A stretch of DNA of 64,000 bases from Septoria linicola (GCA_024114885.1 CP099432.1:62001-126000), one strand, 5' to 3'; positions 24,646 to 39,619 are shown, counted from the stretch's first letter. Numbers and translations: made by a program. The notes: generated from the sequence alone by a model not told the origin.

Positions 24646-25985
24646 CACCTCTGTGATGTGTAAGAAAGACCTACTGATCTGGGTGTGGATTAGTATCCTG
24701 ACTGGGCACTTAGTATTGGAGTGGGTGGAGTGGATCGCGAGTTGGTTTCTTTGATCTTTGCTGCTAGTAGCGTCTCCACGGTGGTAGGTGGACAATGTGC
24801 TTGGTTTCTCTATCAAGGTTGGGGAATTGGTTCCTTTCAAGACAGCTGCGCGTCAATATGACCGAAGAGCTGAGAAGCTTGCCCTCAGTGGTAATCATTA
24901 TTGCAGTCCGACCTTCCTCCTTGTATAATGTGGCTGCCGCGCAAAGGTCTGTGAAAGAGGGGGTGGCGTGCTTCCTGCGCCGCTGGCGTGACATTGGGTA
25001 CATGTTGGAGAGTTATATTGGCATACTCACCTGAGCTCACGCCCTATGCCAAAATGTGGTATGCAGAAAGTATTCTTGAGTACTTGAAGCAGGATTTGTA
25101 AAGAGGAACTGTCTAATTGTCTCCGGCAGAGGCGTGAAAATCCAAGACTCCGTATCGCGCCTCCCCGTTTCAGATCGGCCGTTGCATGCATCAGGTGATC
25201 TCGGCTTAATGCCGGCTCCCTGCCAACTAGGCTCTGCTCAGATCTTCCGAGAGCAGAACAGATCGCATCTATCGACACAAAACATGAGACCAGCCTGTTC
25301 ATACCCCAGAGCAGGGACACTTCGACATCGCAGGCAGGAAAGGCTCGAAGAGATTTCCTATGCGCCAAGTCAAGGATGCAGCTTCGGGTGGCCTCACTGG
25401 CCTCTGCAGGTTCGGCTCGATCTCATGCCGGCACCAATGCGGACAGACAGAAAGAAGAAGAATAGCGCAGCCGCCTCCACCTTCCTGTGCCGATAGTGGA
25501 CTGCAGCACCTAAGAGGACAAAAGGACGCATTGTGATGGAATCTCCTTGGCGAATGAATTGGTCGTTTTGACGTCTTTGATGTAGCAACACAGACACGCC
25601 CAACCACCAACAGTACACTCTCACCCGCAGGCCCGCACACCACTGGCATCACCATAGCGTCCAGAAAATAGTGCCGCGAAAGCCCACCTCGTCGACCTGC
25701 ATAGCAAGCAAGGCTTCTACGCCACCTGTGCGCTACAGCAATGATCGATCACGCGATCAAATCGAGCAGCGACAGTGCCCTGAACACATCGCAGAGACTG
25801 GGCAGACGCATATCAAAAATCGTGAGGAATTCTCCTACTGCTAGCCGGCTGGCATACTATACACGGCACATTCTGCATTTGTTCGGCTTTGTACGACGAG
25901 ATATCTGTAATGAATGAGGGTGTACGACTCGTCAAGAAGGCATATACTGCCTCTAACATAATACTTGTACCCGAAAAGCCGACAG
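24646..25985. other. Intergenic, no supported gene; ends at RIP boundary
   Basis: Normal CA and TG content. Several short frames occur on both strands between 24.8 and 25.7 kb, none convincing. From about 25,985 to 26,040 the composition changes over a few tens of bases into RIP-saturated sequence, marking the edge of the large right-hand repeat block. Confidence 0.4.
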
Positions 25986-28900
25986 TAACTATTACTCTAG
26001 CTTATGAGATACACGCTAAGTAAATATAGGCATCTATATACTACTAATCTAGGAAGCTCACGACGAGACTACTAAAGACTATTCGAGCTCTACTTACTCT
26101 AGACCTTAATATATAAATCCTATAGCTATATTAGGCTTACCTATAACCTTAAGCTAGCGCTCGCTATAAGAGTATTTACGCTTTTAATACTAGCGACTAA
26201 TACTAAACGATCGTAAACGGCGCCTTCTCTATAGATCTTAGAGAAATCGATATATCTACCTACGCCTAATAAGCGTCTCTAGAATACTCGTATAATACGT
26301 CTAAGCTTATTAGAGCGCTTTTATCTAAAAAGATAAGAATATATTAGTTAGTATACTAAGGATAAAGTATCTAGAGTAGTAAGAGTAGGATAATTAGCCT
26401 TTATACTAAGTAGCGATATAATAGAACGTTCTAGAGTAAGACTTTCTATCTCTAGAAGCTCTAGTATTATATAACTTATATAGAGTATACTTAGGAATTA
26501 CTAAGTAGGCGCCTAAGTATAATAGCTCGGCGCTATAGGTTATATTAGGATAGGAATCTATAAATAAGATAGATATACTAACCTTACTTAGCTCGAATTA
26601 TATATTTAAAAAGTATAATAGCTTATTACTTTAAGATAGTAACGGCTGAGTACTACTTATTAAGCTATAGGTACCTACTCGAATTAATATTACTTAGTAC
26701 TTATTAACGACGAGTAGGCTAGTAGTTCTATAGAGATAATTTAAAGGCTTACCTATTATATTAAGTAAGTAGAAACAATTCTACTCTTAACGAAATAACT
26801 AGGTATCGCCTTAAACTTTACTCTAGCTACTTAGTAATAGACGCTAAAAGAGCTTAGGAGCTTATAGTAATAAAACTTATAGTAGGAATCTATTCGATAG
26901 CTTCGATAGCTATATCTCGTATATCTAAGGCGCTAGTATTACTATAGGTACGATTAAGGTATCCTTTAACGTTAAGGCTATATACGACTATAGTATTAAG
27001 AGAAGTAAGAGAGAAGAATATTAATATAATCTAAAAATTAGAAATATTATAAGAATAATATAGAAGAATTAATAGAACTTACCTAATTAAGTCTATACTA
27101 AAGCCTTATAGACTCGACTTTCGAGCTACTTTACTCTTACTATACTATAACTAGTAGTACGTTAAACACCTCTATATTAGTCCGAGGCTACTATAATATA
27201 GTACCTTAATCTACGTATATACTTCTAGCGACTAAAGAAATATATACTTACGCTAGGATAGTATATACTATCGGTTTAGAACAGCCTATCTAATACTATA
27301 TATTCGCTTATTAGTAGAGTATACTAAGATCTGTCTTTCTAAAACGAAGACTACTATAAATTACTAGGTCGATCGCGATACGTCTTAAAAGTTAGTAGTA
27401 CTTTATCTTAGGCTAGTAAGACTTTATCTTAGAATTAACTAATACTACTCTATATTAGGCTTTTTTAAGACTATAATTCTCCTACTTAGTAACCTTCGCC
27501 TCCTCTAGTAGTAGCTACTTTAATAATATATAAGCTAGGCTATTCCTAATAGATAGACTCGACGACTCGTACTAACGACGCTCTAGTATAATAGAATTAC
27601 TCCGAATCCTATAAGCGTAGGCCTAGGCATACGTAATTAAAGGTCTTATATAGCTCGTGTCTATCCTAGCTACTATCTTTGTCCTAGACCTTAAGAATAG
27701 TATCTCGTTTTTCGCTAAGCGAGAGCGTACGAGTAGATATAACGTAGCGTACGTATAGATTTAACGTTGTTTTTAAAGACCCGACTAGTCGAGCTAACTT
27801 CTTTAAGGCAAGTATCTTTCTAGTATAATATAGAGCGTATTTTACTATATATAGAGTCTTCCTACCTATATAGTAGGTAAGGCGCTATTACTTATCTAAA
27901 GACTAAGGATACCGGTTATCTACGAGTTATCTATCTCGTAAGCTATAGTAGTTACTTGACTTAGATTTATAATTAGAGCTAGCGATATACCCGAGACGAT
28001 TAAGAGCTCTAGGTATATACTACTAATTATCTAGAGGAGACTTAGCCTTTCGATACGACTCCTCCGCTACCTATCTAGTAGGTCGTCTAATACCCTCTAC
28101 TAATTCTTCGTTATCTGTCTTAGTATATACTAAGTAAGGTCTCTAGTACTATTAATAACGATTTAGGAGGTAGAGTATCTTATAGAATATAGTAGTAGTA
28201 CTTATTAAGGTCCTATAGGTTAGTAGTAATATTCGCTTCTATAGCTTAATATATTACTATATATAGTCTTCGAGTATTATAGTAGAGTAGTAATCGACTA
28301 CTTAGGTATAACTAATAATCTTACGCTAGATTAGTCGATTTACTATTTTATTAACTCTTATTCTATAGCTAGGAATTACTAGAGTAGGATAACTCTAGGA
28401 TAATAGTAATATATCTATATATATAGCTAGAAGCGGGATAAGATAGAGTAAAGAATAGTCTATAATTAGTATATACTTTCTAACGTCTAGGTAGGCGTAG
28501 TATTTAGACTAGTCTATACTTACTACCTTATTCTCGAGCGAGATTATTATACTAATAATATCGTAATCGAAGCTATACTAGGTTAAGATACCTCTTAATC
28601 GCCTAGCCTTCTCGAACTAATATTATAGCTATAGAATAGTACTTTCTCTAACTCGTATTAGTATATTCGTATTAGTATAGGCGCTTTACTAAGAGAGTCG
28701 TATCTTCTAGGTACTAACCTTCGATAGAGGATCCTTCTTCTACTATTTTACTCTATATATATAGACGTAAGTAGTAGAATAGGTCTCGATAAGTAAGTTA
28801 GGAGTAGGTATCGCTCTCTAAGTATAGTTTTATATAGACTCGAAACTCTTACTAGTATCTAGTACTACGTAGATAGCGTCTAAAGTCTCGTTTACGGCTC

Positions 28901-30612
28901 TAATATTAAACTTATTACTTAGCTAGAACCTACGCGGGTACTTAGCTAGTTATAACTTAAGGAAATTTGTTCTTATACGAGAGAGTTTAGTAGCTCTTTA
29001 TAGAGCGAGAAGCTATCTTTCCTTTACGTTATTAGTAATATTACTTAAGCCGTCTACGCTACCTTTTAAGAGCGTAGGGCTAATTCGGCGTAATCTCTAA
29101 GCCTCTAGCTAGCTTACTTTTTATTACTCTTCTAGAGATATAGTAGAGCTAATATACTTAGAAGCCTATCTAGGTATATTTAGTAGCTACTAGCTACGAG
29201 CCTAGGCGAGAATACTATAATCCTTACTAGTAGCTATTAATATATTACTATAGAAGACTATAGTATATACGAGGTATTATACTACTATTAATCGTAGATA
29301 GGCTCGAGGCCTAAGCTATAGAGGCTCTAGCCTCTAGAGCGAACTAGGGATTAGTAGAGGTTATATTTAATAGATATACTTATCTACGTCGATATAACTC
29401 GTCTAAGCTATCCGATTAGTATAAGTAAAGATAAAGTTAGTAGACGAGTCGATCTATTACGTAGCCTACGTTCCGATCTATATAGCTTTCGACTAGTATA
29501 ACGAACTACGACTAGGCGCGATAGGCTATACGAGTTAATATAACTATATTTACTCGCTTAATACGTTAGAGACGCGACGAAGACATATTAGCTAAACCTT
29601 TTACTACTTAAATAGCGCCTCTTCTATATAGTATATAAGCTATAGAGCTCGATCTACGTGTTTCTACCTACGAACTACCTATAAACTCTAGGCTAGAGTA
29701 GCGAATATACCCTTACTAGCCTCTAAAATAGTAACTATTATTAAGATAAGACTATACGACTTACTAACTCGCCCTAGTCCTCGACTATTAATATCGCGAT
29801 ACTAAACCCGACTTTACTACTAAAGAGTCGCGTAAATTATAGTATATTTAATAATATTAATTAAACTACTAAGTAAAGATCTCCGACTCTAACGACTATA
29901 AAGAAACGAGTAGCTATAGATATAGTAGAACTATAGTTAAGTTTAACGTTAACGCTAAAGGTTTCTATTTCGATATATTTAGTCTCTCGAGAAACGCCTA
30001 TCGAAGATACTATATCGATCTACTACTCTCTAGTAAATAGCTAATATTAATAACTCTTTATCTAGTAGTTAGACTACTCTCTACTAAGTAGCTAGTATCG
30101 ACTACTTAGTATCGCGTAGTCGGTTTTAACTACTCCTAACTAAGTAACTAGGTAAATACGTAATATAAGACGATCTTAAATTCCTAAATAGATAAAGAGA
30201 TACTACTTAATTTACCTATAAATATAGTCGACTCTAATATTAGCGTAGAGATACCTACCTCGAGAACTTTAAGCTCCTAGGTAATATATTTCGCTAATAC
30301 TAGATTAATCTACTACTCTTTATTTAATAGTAGTTAGCTCTCTATAGAGTAGCTACGAGACGTAACGTTAAGTACGACCTTAAGTACTAGTAGTAGATAA
30401 ACTTAAACCTATATTACTATCTTTTAGCTATATTAGTATAGACCTATATCTAAGCTTACTATTACTAACTTATTAGGACGTTAAGGTCGGATCGAAGAGT
30501 ATAGTAGCGAGATAAGCTATAAATATACTAGATATACTTTAGATACAATTCTCTAATTAGAACTAGACTATAAAGTATTTTATCTATTACGTATATACCG
30601 TAGTTATTTACG

Positions 30613-30700
30613 ACTTATAATATTAACTACTTATAGTATTAACTACTTATAATATTAACTAGCTAATTATAAGATTAATTAGCTACTTGAAATATTAACT
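30613..30700. repeat. 16-20 bp AT-rich tandem repeat
   Basis: Three 16-base units of the form ACTTATAATATTAACT (30613-30628, 30629-30644, 30645-30660; the second has one G) are followed by two 20-base related units to 30700. The array lies inside RIP-saturated DNA. It may be a remnant of a subterminal repeat array of a transposon, or simple slippage. Confidence 0.75.
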
Positions 30701-33700
30701 AGCTTATAGATATAGGTATGAAGCTAAGACAGATAATCCTATACGTATAATAGTCGAAGATCTTAGATAATAAGTATTATAGCTATACTTCGTTATTTAC
30801 TTATATATACCTATTAGCTAGCTAAGATCGAAGAGTTAAGCCGTTAGTATATAGGTTATAAAGCTCGGCGTCGTATTATAAGTATTAATAAGCGATATAT
30901 TATAAAATAAGTTAGGTACTTACTATAAGACCTACTATAGCTTACTTACTTAACTCTACCTTAGAGAGTATCCTAGACTTATTAGAGTAGTCTCTCGTCT
31001 ATAATATCTTAATAATCTTACCTATATAGTTATTATTAGAATCTCGTTAATATGTTTCCTTTATCTTATAGAGCTACGTACTTCTTCTTCGTAGCCTCTC
31101 GTTTCTAGTCTAGGATATAGATCTGTATAATATCGCTACTAATACGTAGCTAAACTCTATCCTACTCCTACTTACTTCTCTTAGTACTTTAACTTTAGCC
31201 TCTCTTATAGATATTCTATCTCTCTAGCTTTTATATAATAATTTAATATTCTATACGACGTAGCTTCTAGTATAATATAGCGTTAAGATAGTTATAAGTA
31301 GATTAAACGTTAGATAAGCTTCCTTCTACGTATTAGTAGGAAATCTATTACGAAGAAGTTCTCTAAAAGATATAGAGTTATAATATAGGTTATAGCTAGA
31401 TAGTTCTATATAGAAGAGGAGAGCTAGTACTAGTACTAAATAGACCTTCTCTACTAGTAGAAGGCGTACTACTTTTAGGTTAGAGCGATTATAGTTATAG
31501 AATAGCTCTTTAGTAGTCTAAGAAGTTCTCTATATATCGAAGATCTAAGCTTAAAGCCTTTTTACTTTACTTTATTACTACTACTAAGGCTAAAAAGATT
31601 AGTACTATAGATAGTACTACTCTACTTCTCTTCGTTTCTCTTCTTATATTTTCCTAATTTTCTTTACTTCTTTACGTAGTAGGTAACGTAAGCTCGGTAT
31701 AGTCTAATCGTAACTATTACCTAGATCCTAACTTATTCCGAGATCGAGATCGATAACTAGGCCTACTAGAGGACTTTTAAGAACGTAAACGAGAGGAGCG
31801 AAGGTTTCTATAATATTATATTTACCTATAGCGTCTAGCCGTAAGAACTAAGTAGGTCTAGAGTAAGTACTAATATTCTTAGCTAGTACTTTAGTAGTCG
31901 AAGTTCGCTATAAAGTAATAGTATAGAGTAACGCTACTAGCGTTAGTAAAGGCGAAAACCTAGAATCGCTCCTATAGCTAAGATTAGCCTTAAACACGAT
32001 CTATTACGTATTAGTAGGTTAAATGTTCTTAGGTAGAATAATAATAAGGTAGCTAGGAATATCTAGGGGAATTAATATAGCTATATCTTACGTAATTACT
32101 CTAGTAGCGCTTAACCTACGAAACTTAGAACCTATTAGTATTAGCTCGACGTATAACTTATAGGTTAAAGCGAGCGTAGTAAGTATATAGTAAAGTATTA
32201 AGGATTCTAGGCGCTATAGTAGTATATTAACGTACTTTCTAAGTATATCTTCGTATAGTAACTCGCTAATTAGATACCGCGAGCTAATTATAGTAGAGAC
32301 GGAGAGAGCTAAAGACGCGAGGCGATCGAGAGTATATATTATAGAGGTTATTTAAGTAGGAACTCGAAGGTTAATAAAGAAGTTTTAGCTAGTCTATAGA
32401 AGCTAGAGGGATATAGTCGGCGGTTAATTAGGGCCTAGTAGTAGCTGCTATAAGTATTAGTAGAGATCGAGAGCCGAGTAGGAAGACTAATTATAGAGTA
32501 TATCGTTACTATTAGGTCTAGGTATCTCTCTTTTATACTTACGATATTCTCTCGTATCTTAATATAGCGAGTTATTATCTTACTCCTCGACGTAAGAAGT
32601 GTTACGCGCGCGTATTAATAAGAAAGCGAGATCTATAGAAAATATACGTCGCTAACTAATAAATTTCGACGACCTTAATAATAAATACTCTACTAAAGTC
32701 ATAGCTAATAGAAGCTTAACGAGTACTTAAATATACTTAAGGAACTTACTCGCTACTTCGATACTATCTAGCGAGGGAGTAATAGATTCTCTAGTTACCT
32801 CGAGAACTTAGCTATAGCTCTTAGTAATATATATAACGAATAGTAAGAGGACCTCGAGTAGAAATTATAAGGAGCGCTATAGTAGAATATAGCTTTATAG
32901 TAGAAGAAGAATATATATAGATATTAGACTCGGTTACTATATTAATCTATATTTAAGATCTATATAATAATATCGCTAGAATTCTAACGTAGATAGACGA
33001 GCGTCTATAACTATAAGCTAAACTCGAGTTAATTATTATAGAAATCTAGGTAAACGATATATAAAGGTTTATCGTAGAGCTTAAAGACTTTCGATACGCT
33101 ACGAACTAACGAGAGTTTAAAGAGAGTAATATATATAAGATAGTAGAGTATCTTCTTTAGCTTATAGTAGACGCGACTATTAGTATATTAGTAGCTATAC
33201 GATCTAAAAGTAAAGTACGTAAGCGTCTCTTAAAGCTAGCCTAATTACTTAATAACGTGTTATATAGAGACTAGAGTAATACTCTTAAAATCATTAACTC
33301 GAATAAGTAGAGATATTAAATATTAACTATAACGAGATAAGAGAGTATAAATATTTCCTATACTACTTCTATTAATTTAATTTAGAGAGCTCTCTTAGCA
33401 TTTACGTAATCGTCCTCTCTACGCTACGACTATATAAACGTCTTAGTTATAGGCGTCGCGTACCTTACGCTTATAGTATCCTTAGTACGTATATTAGACT
33501 ATAGGTCTCGACGAAAGTAGTATTCTATACCTTATAAACAATAGAAGATAGTATCTTATCTTATAACTTAAAGAGTACGTAGCTAAGTCGTATAAAGAAG
33601 AGAGCGAGGATCTAGCTAAATACCTATATTATAATTATACTAGTCTCTCGTCTATATAGGTCCGATATATCTTAACCTAATATAATATTACCTATTTATA

Positions 33701-35030
33701 CTAGCCTAGTAAAGGTAGCCTCTCGTAGCTCCTTACTCTTCGACTTCCTCTATAAAAATTTCTAGTCGAAGGTAATAACCTATTTACTACTAATAGCGTA
33801 AGAGTTATTAAGTAAGCGATTACTATATAAGGCGCTTTAGGAAAGAAGACGATTATATATTAGATAGATAATACTAACTCGAAGGAGAATATAGTATTAT
33901 AGTATACTATCGATAAAGACAAGAGTCGTATATCTATAAATCTACTATCTAGGAGTAAGAGCTACGTCGACCTATCCTACGACGTTACTTAGTACGTAGA
34001 GTAGAGTTAGTTAGCGACGCTAGCTAGAAGGTCTACTATACGCTATCGTAAAAGTAAACTTTAGAGTTTCTACTAAGTATAGAGGTCGTATATCGTAGAA
34101 ATAGATAGAGGTATAGAGTAGTAGGATATCTATAAGCTTATTACGCTCGGATTCTTTATTTACATAGGCTAGTAGAGAACGTAATTATATATTCTAGAGC
34201 TTAGCTTTATAAAGGACTAATAGAGCTATTAACTATTAACTTTAGTAGTATAATAGATCTAAAGCTTAGTATACTATGTTTGATTTAGTACTTATACTTC
34301 TCGTAGTCTACTCTTCTTTAAGTATAACTTCGAGCTCTTCGCTCTACTTCTATAAGCTAATACTATATATACTACCTCCTATATTATATATTCTCGCCTT
34401 AGCTAAGAGTAAGTATAAAACGATTCGAGTACTAAAGTCCTTACTATTATAACTTAGAGCTTAGCCTTATTAGCGCTAGAGCGAGTCTTACGAGATATAT
34501 AGGTTCTAGTTAATTAAGATTTATTAGGTCGTCCTAGTTATTATTATATTAGAGTATCTATCTACTAAGCTTCCTTTTTTATTATTTAAAGCTCTCTAAG
34601 TCTTCTATATCTCCTTACTTTTATCTTATACCTTATTATAGACCTTGTTCTTACTAGTCTGCCTCTTTATAACTATAGGCTTACCTATATATATAATAGT
34701 TTTTATCTTAGTAGCGTAATAAGAGTTCCTCTCCTATAATTATCTTCGCTATAATAGAGCTAGTAGTAGATTATTCCTAAGATACTTATAAAATATACGT
34801 GACTACTACTAGCTAGAAGTATATATAGGCCTATATTACTAACGATAGTAGTATTCTCTTCTCCTACTATAAGCTCGAGATTAAAGATACGCGTATAGTT
34901 AACTTAGATAATCGTAATAGAAAGAACGAAGGTCTATAGACTATATCGGCTTAAAAGATATAAATAAGCCTACTAGTAGAATAAATTACTCTACCTATTA
35001 CTAATAGATATAAGTCCTAGACTAGTATAA

Positions 35031-37224
35031 ACGCTCTATAAAGATTTATAGCGAGCTACTTATCTTACTCTTCTTAAATCTATATTCTATTAGCTAGGTA
35101 TACTATATCGTAACTATTAGGCACGTTACTAAAAGGAAAGTATCTAGTTATACTTAGATCCTACTTAAGCGATCGTTCTATAATAGTATACATAGTAGTA
35201 GTAGTAGTACGTACGTATACTACCTAGCGCCTTCGTACTTTATACTTACTCTCGCTATATTATAAAGATCCTCGAGAATATTACGAAACGAAGAGATATT
35301 CGCTCGCTAAAGTTACGTAAATAAGAGTATTTTTCTTCGAGCTTCTATAGTATAAGCGGTCTTAATACGAGTAGTTCGTGAATTTAGCTAGGTAGCGAAC
35401 GTCTCCTTTAGCTAAGGTATCTCTCCTACTTCTAGTATACTAGAATAGCCTTAATTATCTACTTTAAGGCTATACTATTTACTCGATAGTATATACCTCG
35501 TATATATTCGATAATTATCCTTTACGATAGTAACGAGTCTCTTAAGCTCTATCTTACGCTTCTACTATAATAGCTCTATATATTCTCGTAACTAAATTAT
35601 CGATTATACGTTCTACTAGTTCGTTTTACGCTATTTAGCTTTAACCTAGTATTAGTTAGAAATATACTCGTTACGAGTAAGATAACTTAGGCTAGCGATA
35701 TCGTCTCGAAATCTATTAGCGAATTTATAGTCTTCGAACCTAGTAATACTACTATTATTCTTAGATCTAAAGACGATATCGTTATCTAGATTATCGTATC
35801 TAAGTTCTTTACTAGCGTCTTATCTATCTTAGTTAGACTTATTAGTTTCGAATTATATCTTATCTATAAAAGAGGTATATAGTAATATATAGAGCGCTCT
35901 CCTAATAAGAGTATTAGGATAGTATAAGACTAATTCTTATCTTCTTTTAGATATATACGCCTACTATAATTATACTATACGCTAAGTCTATAAGCTTAAG
36001 GCGAGTCTAACCTTTAACCTTATCTAGCTCTTATAACTATCTCCTCTTCCTAAGAGAGCTACTCTTAGCGATACTCTTACTTAATAGGTTATATTCTAGG
36101 CTTTCTATTTAGTCTTTATAATATACTTTATATATTCTACGCCTATCGCGTCTCTAACGTATTATATCTACGAACCTTTAGCGTATTATATAAATACGCG
36201 CTATAAAGTAGAGGGTTACTATACGTGTTTACGTTTATATAGTAATATATTCTCTACTATAGCGACTACGTCGCTAGGCTCGAGTATATTCTTTAAAAAC
36301 TCTTTTAACTCTCTCTTAGACTTTCTTTCTATATACGATATTTCTATACCTAAGTAAAGCTAGTCTCTCTATACGATAACTATACTCTTAATATAAGTAA
36401 GGTACTACTAAAACGCGCTCGAGTCGTAGTTATAAACTACCTACTCTATACTATCGACGATATTAGAGGCTATAGAGATATAGATATCTACCTCTACTAT
36501 ATTAAGTATAGCTATAAGGGTATAGCTTCTCGAACGCTTCTTAACTACGCTTCGCCTACTAATAGACTACGTATAGACGACGAACCTTCGTATAATAAGG
36601 TTATAAAGCCTAGCTAGAAGATTAAGTACTAGCGCTATAAGCGCGGCTACTACGTCTATAAGCGTATTACTAATAGTAACCTTAAGTAGTAGGTATACTA
36701 CGTACTATACTACTACTAGTAGCTAGAGACTCTCCTAGATAGTATATATAAAAAGTAGGCTAAGCGTCGCCTAAAGGACCTCTATATCTCTATTAAGACT
36801 TCTAAGAAGATCTTTACGAGTAATAAGAGTAAAGCTATCGATAGCTAGGATACGCTATATAAGGCGAGCGCGCTTATCTTATAGGCGACTAGTACGATAT
36901 CTATCGCGGCTCTAGTAGAGACCTAGCGCTAGTCTAACTTTATAGTAGCTATATTTAAGCTATAGTACGAGGTATATCTACTTTTCCTATACGATCCTTC
37001 TATAGTACTAATACTCTTTATAGACTAACTATATAGTAGGTACCTTTAGCGACGTCCTAGACGCTACTATAGAGGCGGCCTATCTTAAGAGTAGTAACTA
37101 GAAGGAGAGTAACCTCTTAGAGGACGCTATATCTAATAAGAAGGTAGACGAGGATAAGAGTATAGAGAATATTACTAGTAGTAGAAACGCTAACGATAAC
37201 ACGCTCTCTATAGACGATATATAA
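35031..37224 (+). pseudogene. RIP-decayed unidentified reading frame
   Basis: On the plus strand, long stretches read through with interruptions limited to TAG/TAA/TGA, consistent with former CAG, TGG, CAA or CGA codons. One frame covers roughly 35.0-36.9 kb and includes a basic segment with Tyr at spacings that would fit former Cys (KYxxYKRGYYVYKR, about 36.63-36.68 kb). A different frame from 37039 runs 61 codons with a single TAG into a clean acidic C-terminus, NTLSIDDI, and stop at 37222-37224. Density of RIP-made stops elsewhere is much higher, so a real ancestral coding region is likely. Whether the two frames belong together (intron or indel) is unclear, and I recognise no family. Confidence 0.3.
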
Positions 37225-38239
37225 GCGTTTCGCTTACTCTCTACCTACGCTTCCTATATTCTACTTACGCCTATATAGGCTATAGTTAGATTCTTACTTC
37301 TTACTTATAGGTATACTACGACCTACTTAGTAGGCGTATATAAATAATATAGTTTACGCTTTTATATATCCTAAATACTCTAGTAATTTTCTTATCTTCT
37401 TAAATTTAATATTTACTCTTATATATAGGTTTAGCGCTTAGTACTTAGTATTACTATATTAGTACCTTAGCGCTTCTATCTTACTACGCGCCTACTTATA
37501 TACTACGCTTCGAATACGTCTAGTACTATATAGTTACTAATATATTCTTTAGGTTCCTACTAGTTATACTCTTTAGGCTAGCCTTACTAGTAGATTAAGT
37601 ACTAGTATACGCCTTTTCTTACTCGAGTTCTAAGGATCTTCTTAACTTCCTATTTACTCTAGTAGTCTACGAGTAGTATACTCTCTACTAGCGTCTCGCT
37701 ATCTTTCTAAGTAGACGTCGGAATAGGTAGGCCGAAACGGGTTAGTATATAGGTTAGGCTAGGTCTTAGCCTATCTATAGAAGATAGTAATAGGTATAGT
37801 ACAAATACCTACTCTATACTTAGATAGGTTAGGCGAATAAAAAATAAGTATAATATAGGTTTTAAGTATAACTACGAAGAAGAATTATTCTAGTTAGTAT
37901 TGACTATAAAAGGAAGTATATAATAGAGTAGTAAAGATAGAGAGAAGGATAATAGTAATAAGTAGAACGGATAGGCTAATCTAACGTCGACTTAAGTTTA
38001 TAATATATATAGTTAGTAGACGTAGTTAGTAGCTACGTTCTAGCTCTTAAAGCTTCCTTATAGAGCGTATTACGCTTTCGCGTACTTCGACGCTATAATT
38101 TATCTATCTTTATAACCCTTTTATTATCGCTAATACTATTAGACTTTAAAAGGGCCTTAATTCCGTTTTTAACCTCCTTATTCTACTCCTCGACTATATC
38201 TATCTAATTATAAATAAGTTCTAAATTAGGACAAAGAGT

Positions 38240-39619
38240 AGATACTTCTATAGTAAGTACTACTCTTATATTATACTTATAATCGCGATATCGATATCGT
38301 AATAGTATAATATACGTAAAGGTATCTAGATTATATATCTGATTATAGCGGTTCTAATAATATATAATACTAAAATCTCGTTCGTATCTAGTACCTACTA
38401 CTAGAATATATAGAATATCTTAGGCTATTTTCGATATAGTAGAGAATATATTAGTAAGAGCTAGCTATATATCTATAGGATCTATTCTATCTATATATAA
38501 GAAGTCTACTTTCTAATAGCGCTCTAGTTCGTTATTAGGCTCGACTAAAGAAGCTACGTCTAGTACTAGTTAAGCTTTATTATCGTTACTATCGATCTCT
38601 ATAGTAAAGGAGGTTAAGAAGCTTTATATACCTTAAGGCTATTATTTCGAAGCTTATATAGTACTAGATAAAGCTTTATAATACTTTAACTACTCTACGC
38701 GTAATTTACTCTAGTAGAGATCTTCTAAACTATTATTATCGAAAGCGTCTCGCTTCTAGAATATACTCTTAATCGTAGAGTATAGTAGTACTAATATACT
38801 ATAGTAGTCTCTAAACCGTTACTAGGTCCGTTAGTAATATTAAAAGAGCTTAGTATTCGCTTTATCTAGTATCTTATAGAGTAAGACCTTCTAAGCCTCT
38901 TTCTTATACTTAAGTTTCTTATCTACTTTATCTAGAATATCGAAAAGAGAGTTATAGTAGCTAAGGACTAGATAGAGGCTAGAGCTCTTTATCGTACCGA
39001 CGTAGGTAGTAGCCTAAGCGAAGGGTATAGTTAGAGACGTAAGGTATTCTAACCGTTACTAGTTAGTATTAGATAGTATAAGTATTAGTAGCGACTAACG
39101 CTTAATAAATTTATCGATAAAGTCGCGTAGCTCTCTTTAGAGATCTATAAAGCTCTCGAAACGCTAAGAACTAGAGTTTACCTATACTATAAACCTATAG
39201 ACCTAGGACGATTAATAAGTACTAACTATACTTACCGACTACGATCGTCGACTATAACTATAATATACTTTAAATAAAAGTTTAGGTAGTCCTTTAAGAG
39301 AAGCTACTATATTAGTCTTTTAAAACCTTTCTAGAGCTCGTTAATCTTTCTTATCGTCCTAAAACTCTTATAGATTATTAATCGGTATTATTTATAGTTA
39401 TATAAAAAAGGCCTTTATAGTAAGCTATATTATATAAGTAAAACATAGAAACCGTTCTAGAATCGTAGCTAGCGTAGTAGGCTTAATAGCTTTAATATTA
39501 GAGAAGAGATTTACCTTATCTAGTTAAATATCTAGTACTACTAGCTTTATAAGCTCTTCGATCGAAATAGAAGGCTTTACGATTTTTATACTATACTCTA
39601 TTAAGTAAAGGCCGATAGC
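38240..39619 (-). pseudogene. hAT transposase, C-terminal part (RIP-decayed)
   Basis: Minus-strand translation continues in frame from the segment on the far side of the copia element. Near 39,447-39,425 is the hAT hallmark C-x2-H-x3-L, read here as LCFTYII with His changed to Tyr by RIP. At about 38,530-38,291 is the hATC dimerisation region: ELERY, then DP and a former Trp, then IAxDIL, then TRYERDFS, which is a recognisable variant of the family's ER.FS motif. It ends with a hydrophobic LLRY segment. Many TAG codons interrupt it. hAT transposases are RNase H-fold DDE enzymes that move DNA transposons by cut-and-paste; this copy cannot be functional. The precise stop and the terminal inverted repeats were not located. 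Confidence 0.75.

Larger units (their letters stand above)
25985..39619. repeat. RIP-saturated repeat island 2 (contains hAT C-terminal part at right end)
   Basis: About 13.6 kb with almost no CpA or TpG and with strong TpA enrichment, ending at the copia insertion. The last part (about 38,240-39,619) is the C-terminal portion of a hAT transposase on the minus strand. A decayed reading frame on the plus strand lies at about 35.0-37.2 kb. The rest, 26.0-35.0 kb, holds decayed coding-like frames in which the only stops are TAG/TAA/TGA explainable by C to T change, but I could not assign a family, LTRs or terminal repeats. It may comprise several elements. Confidence 0.8.
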
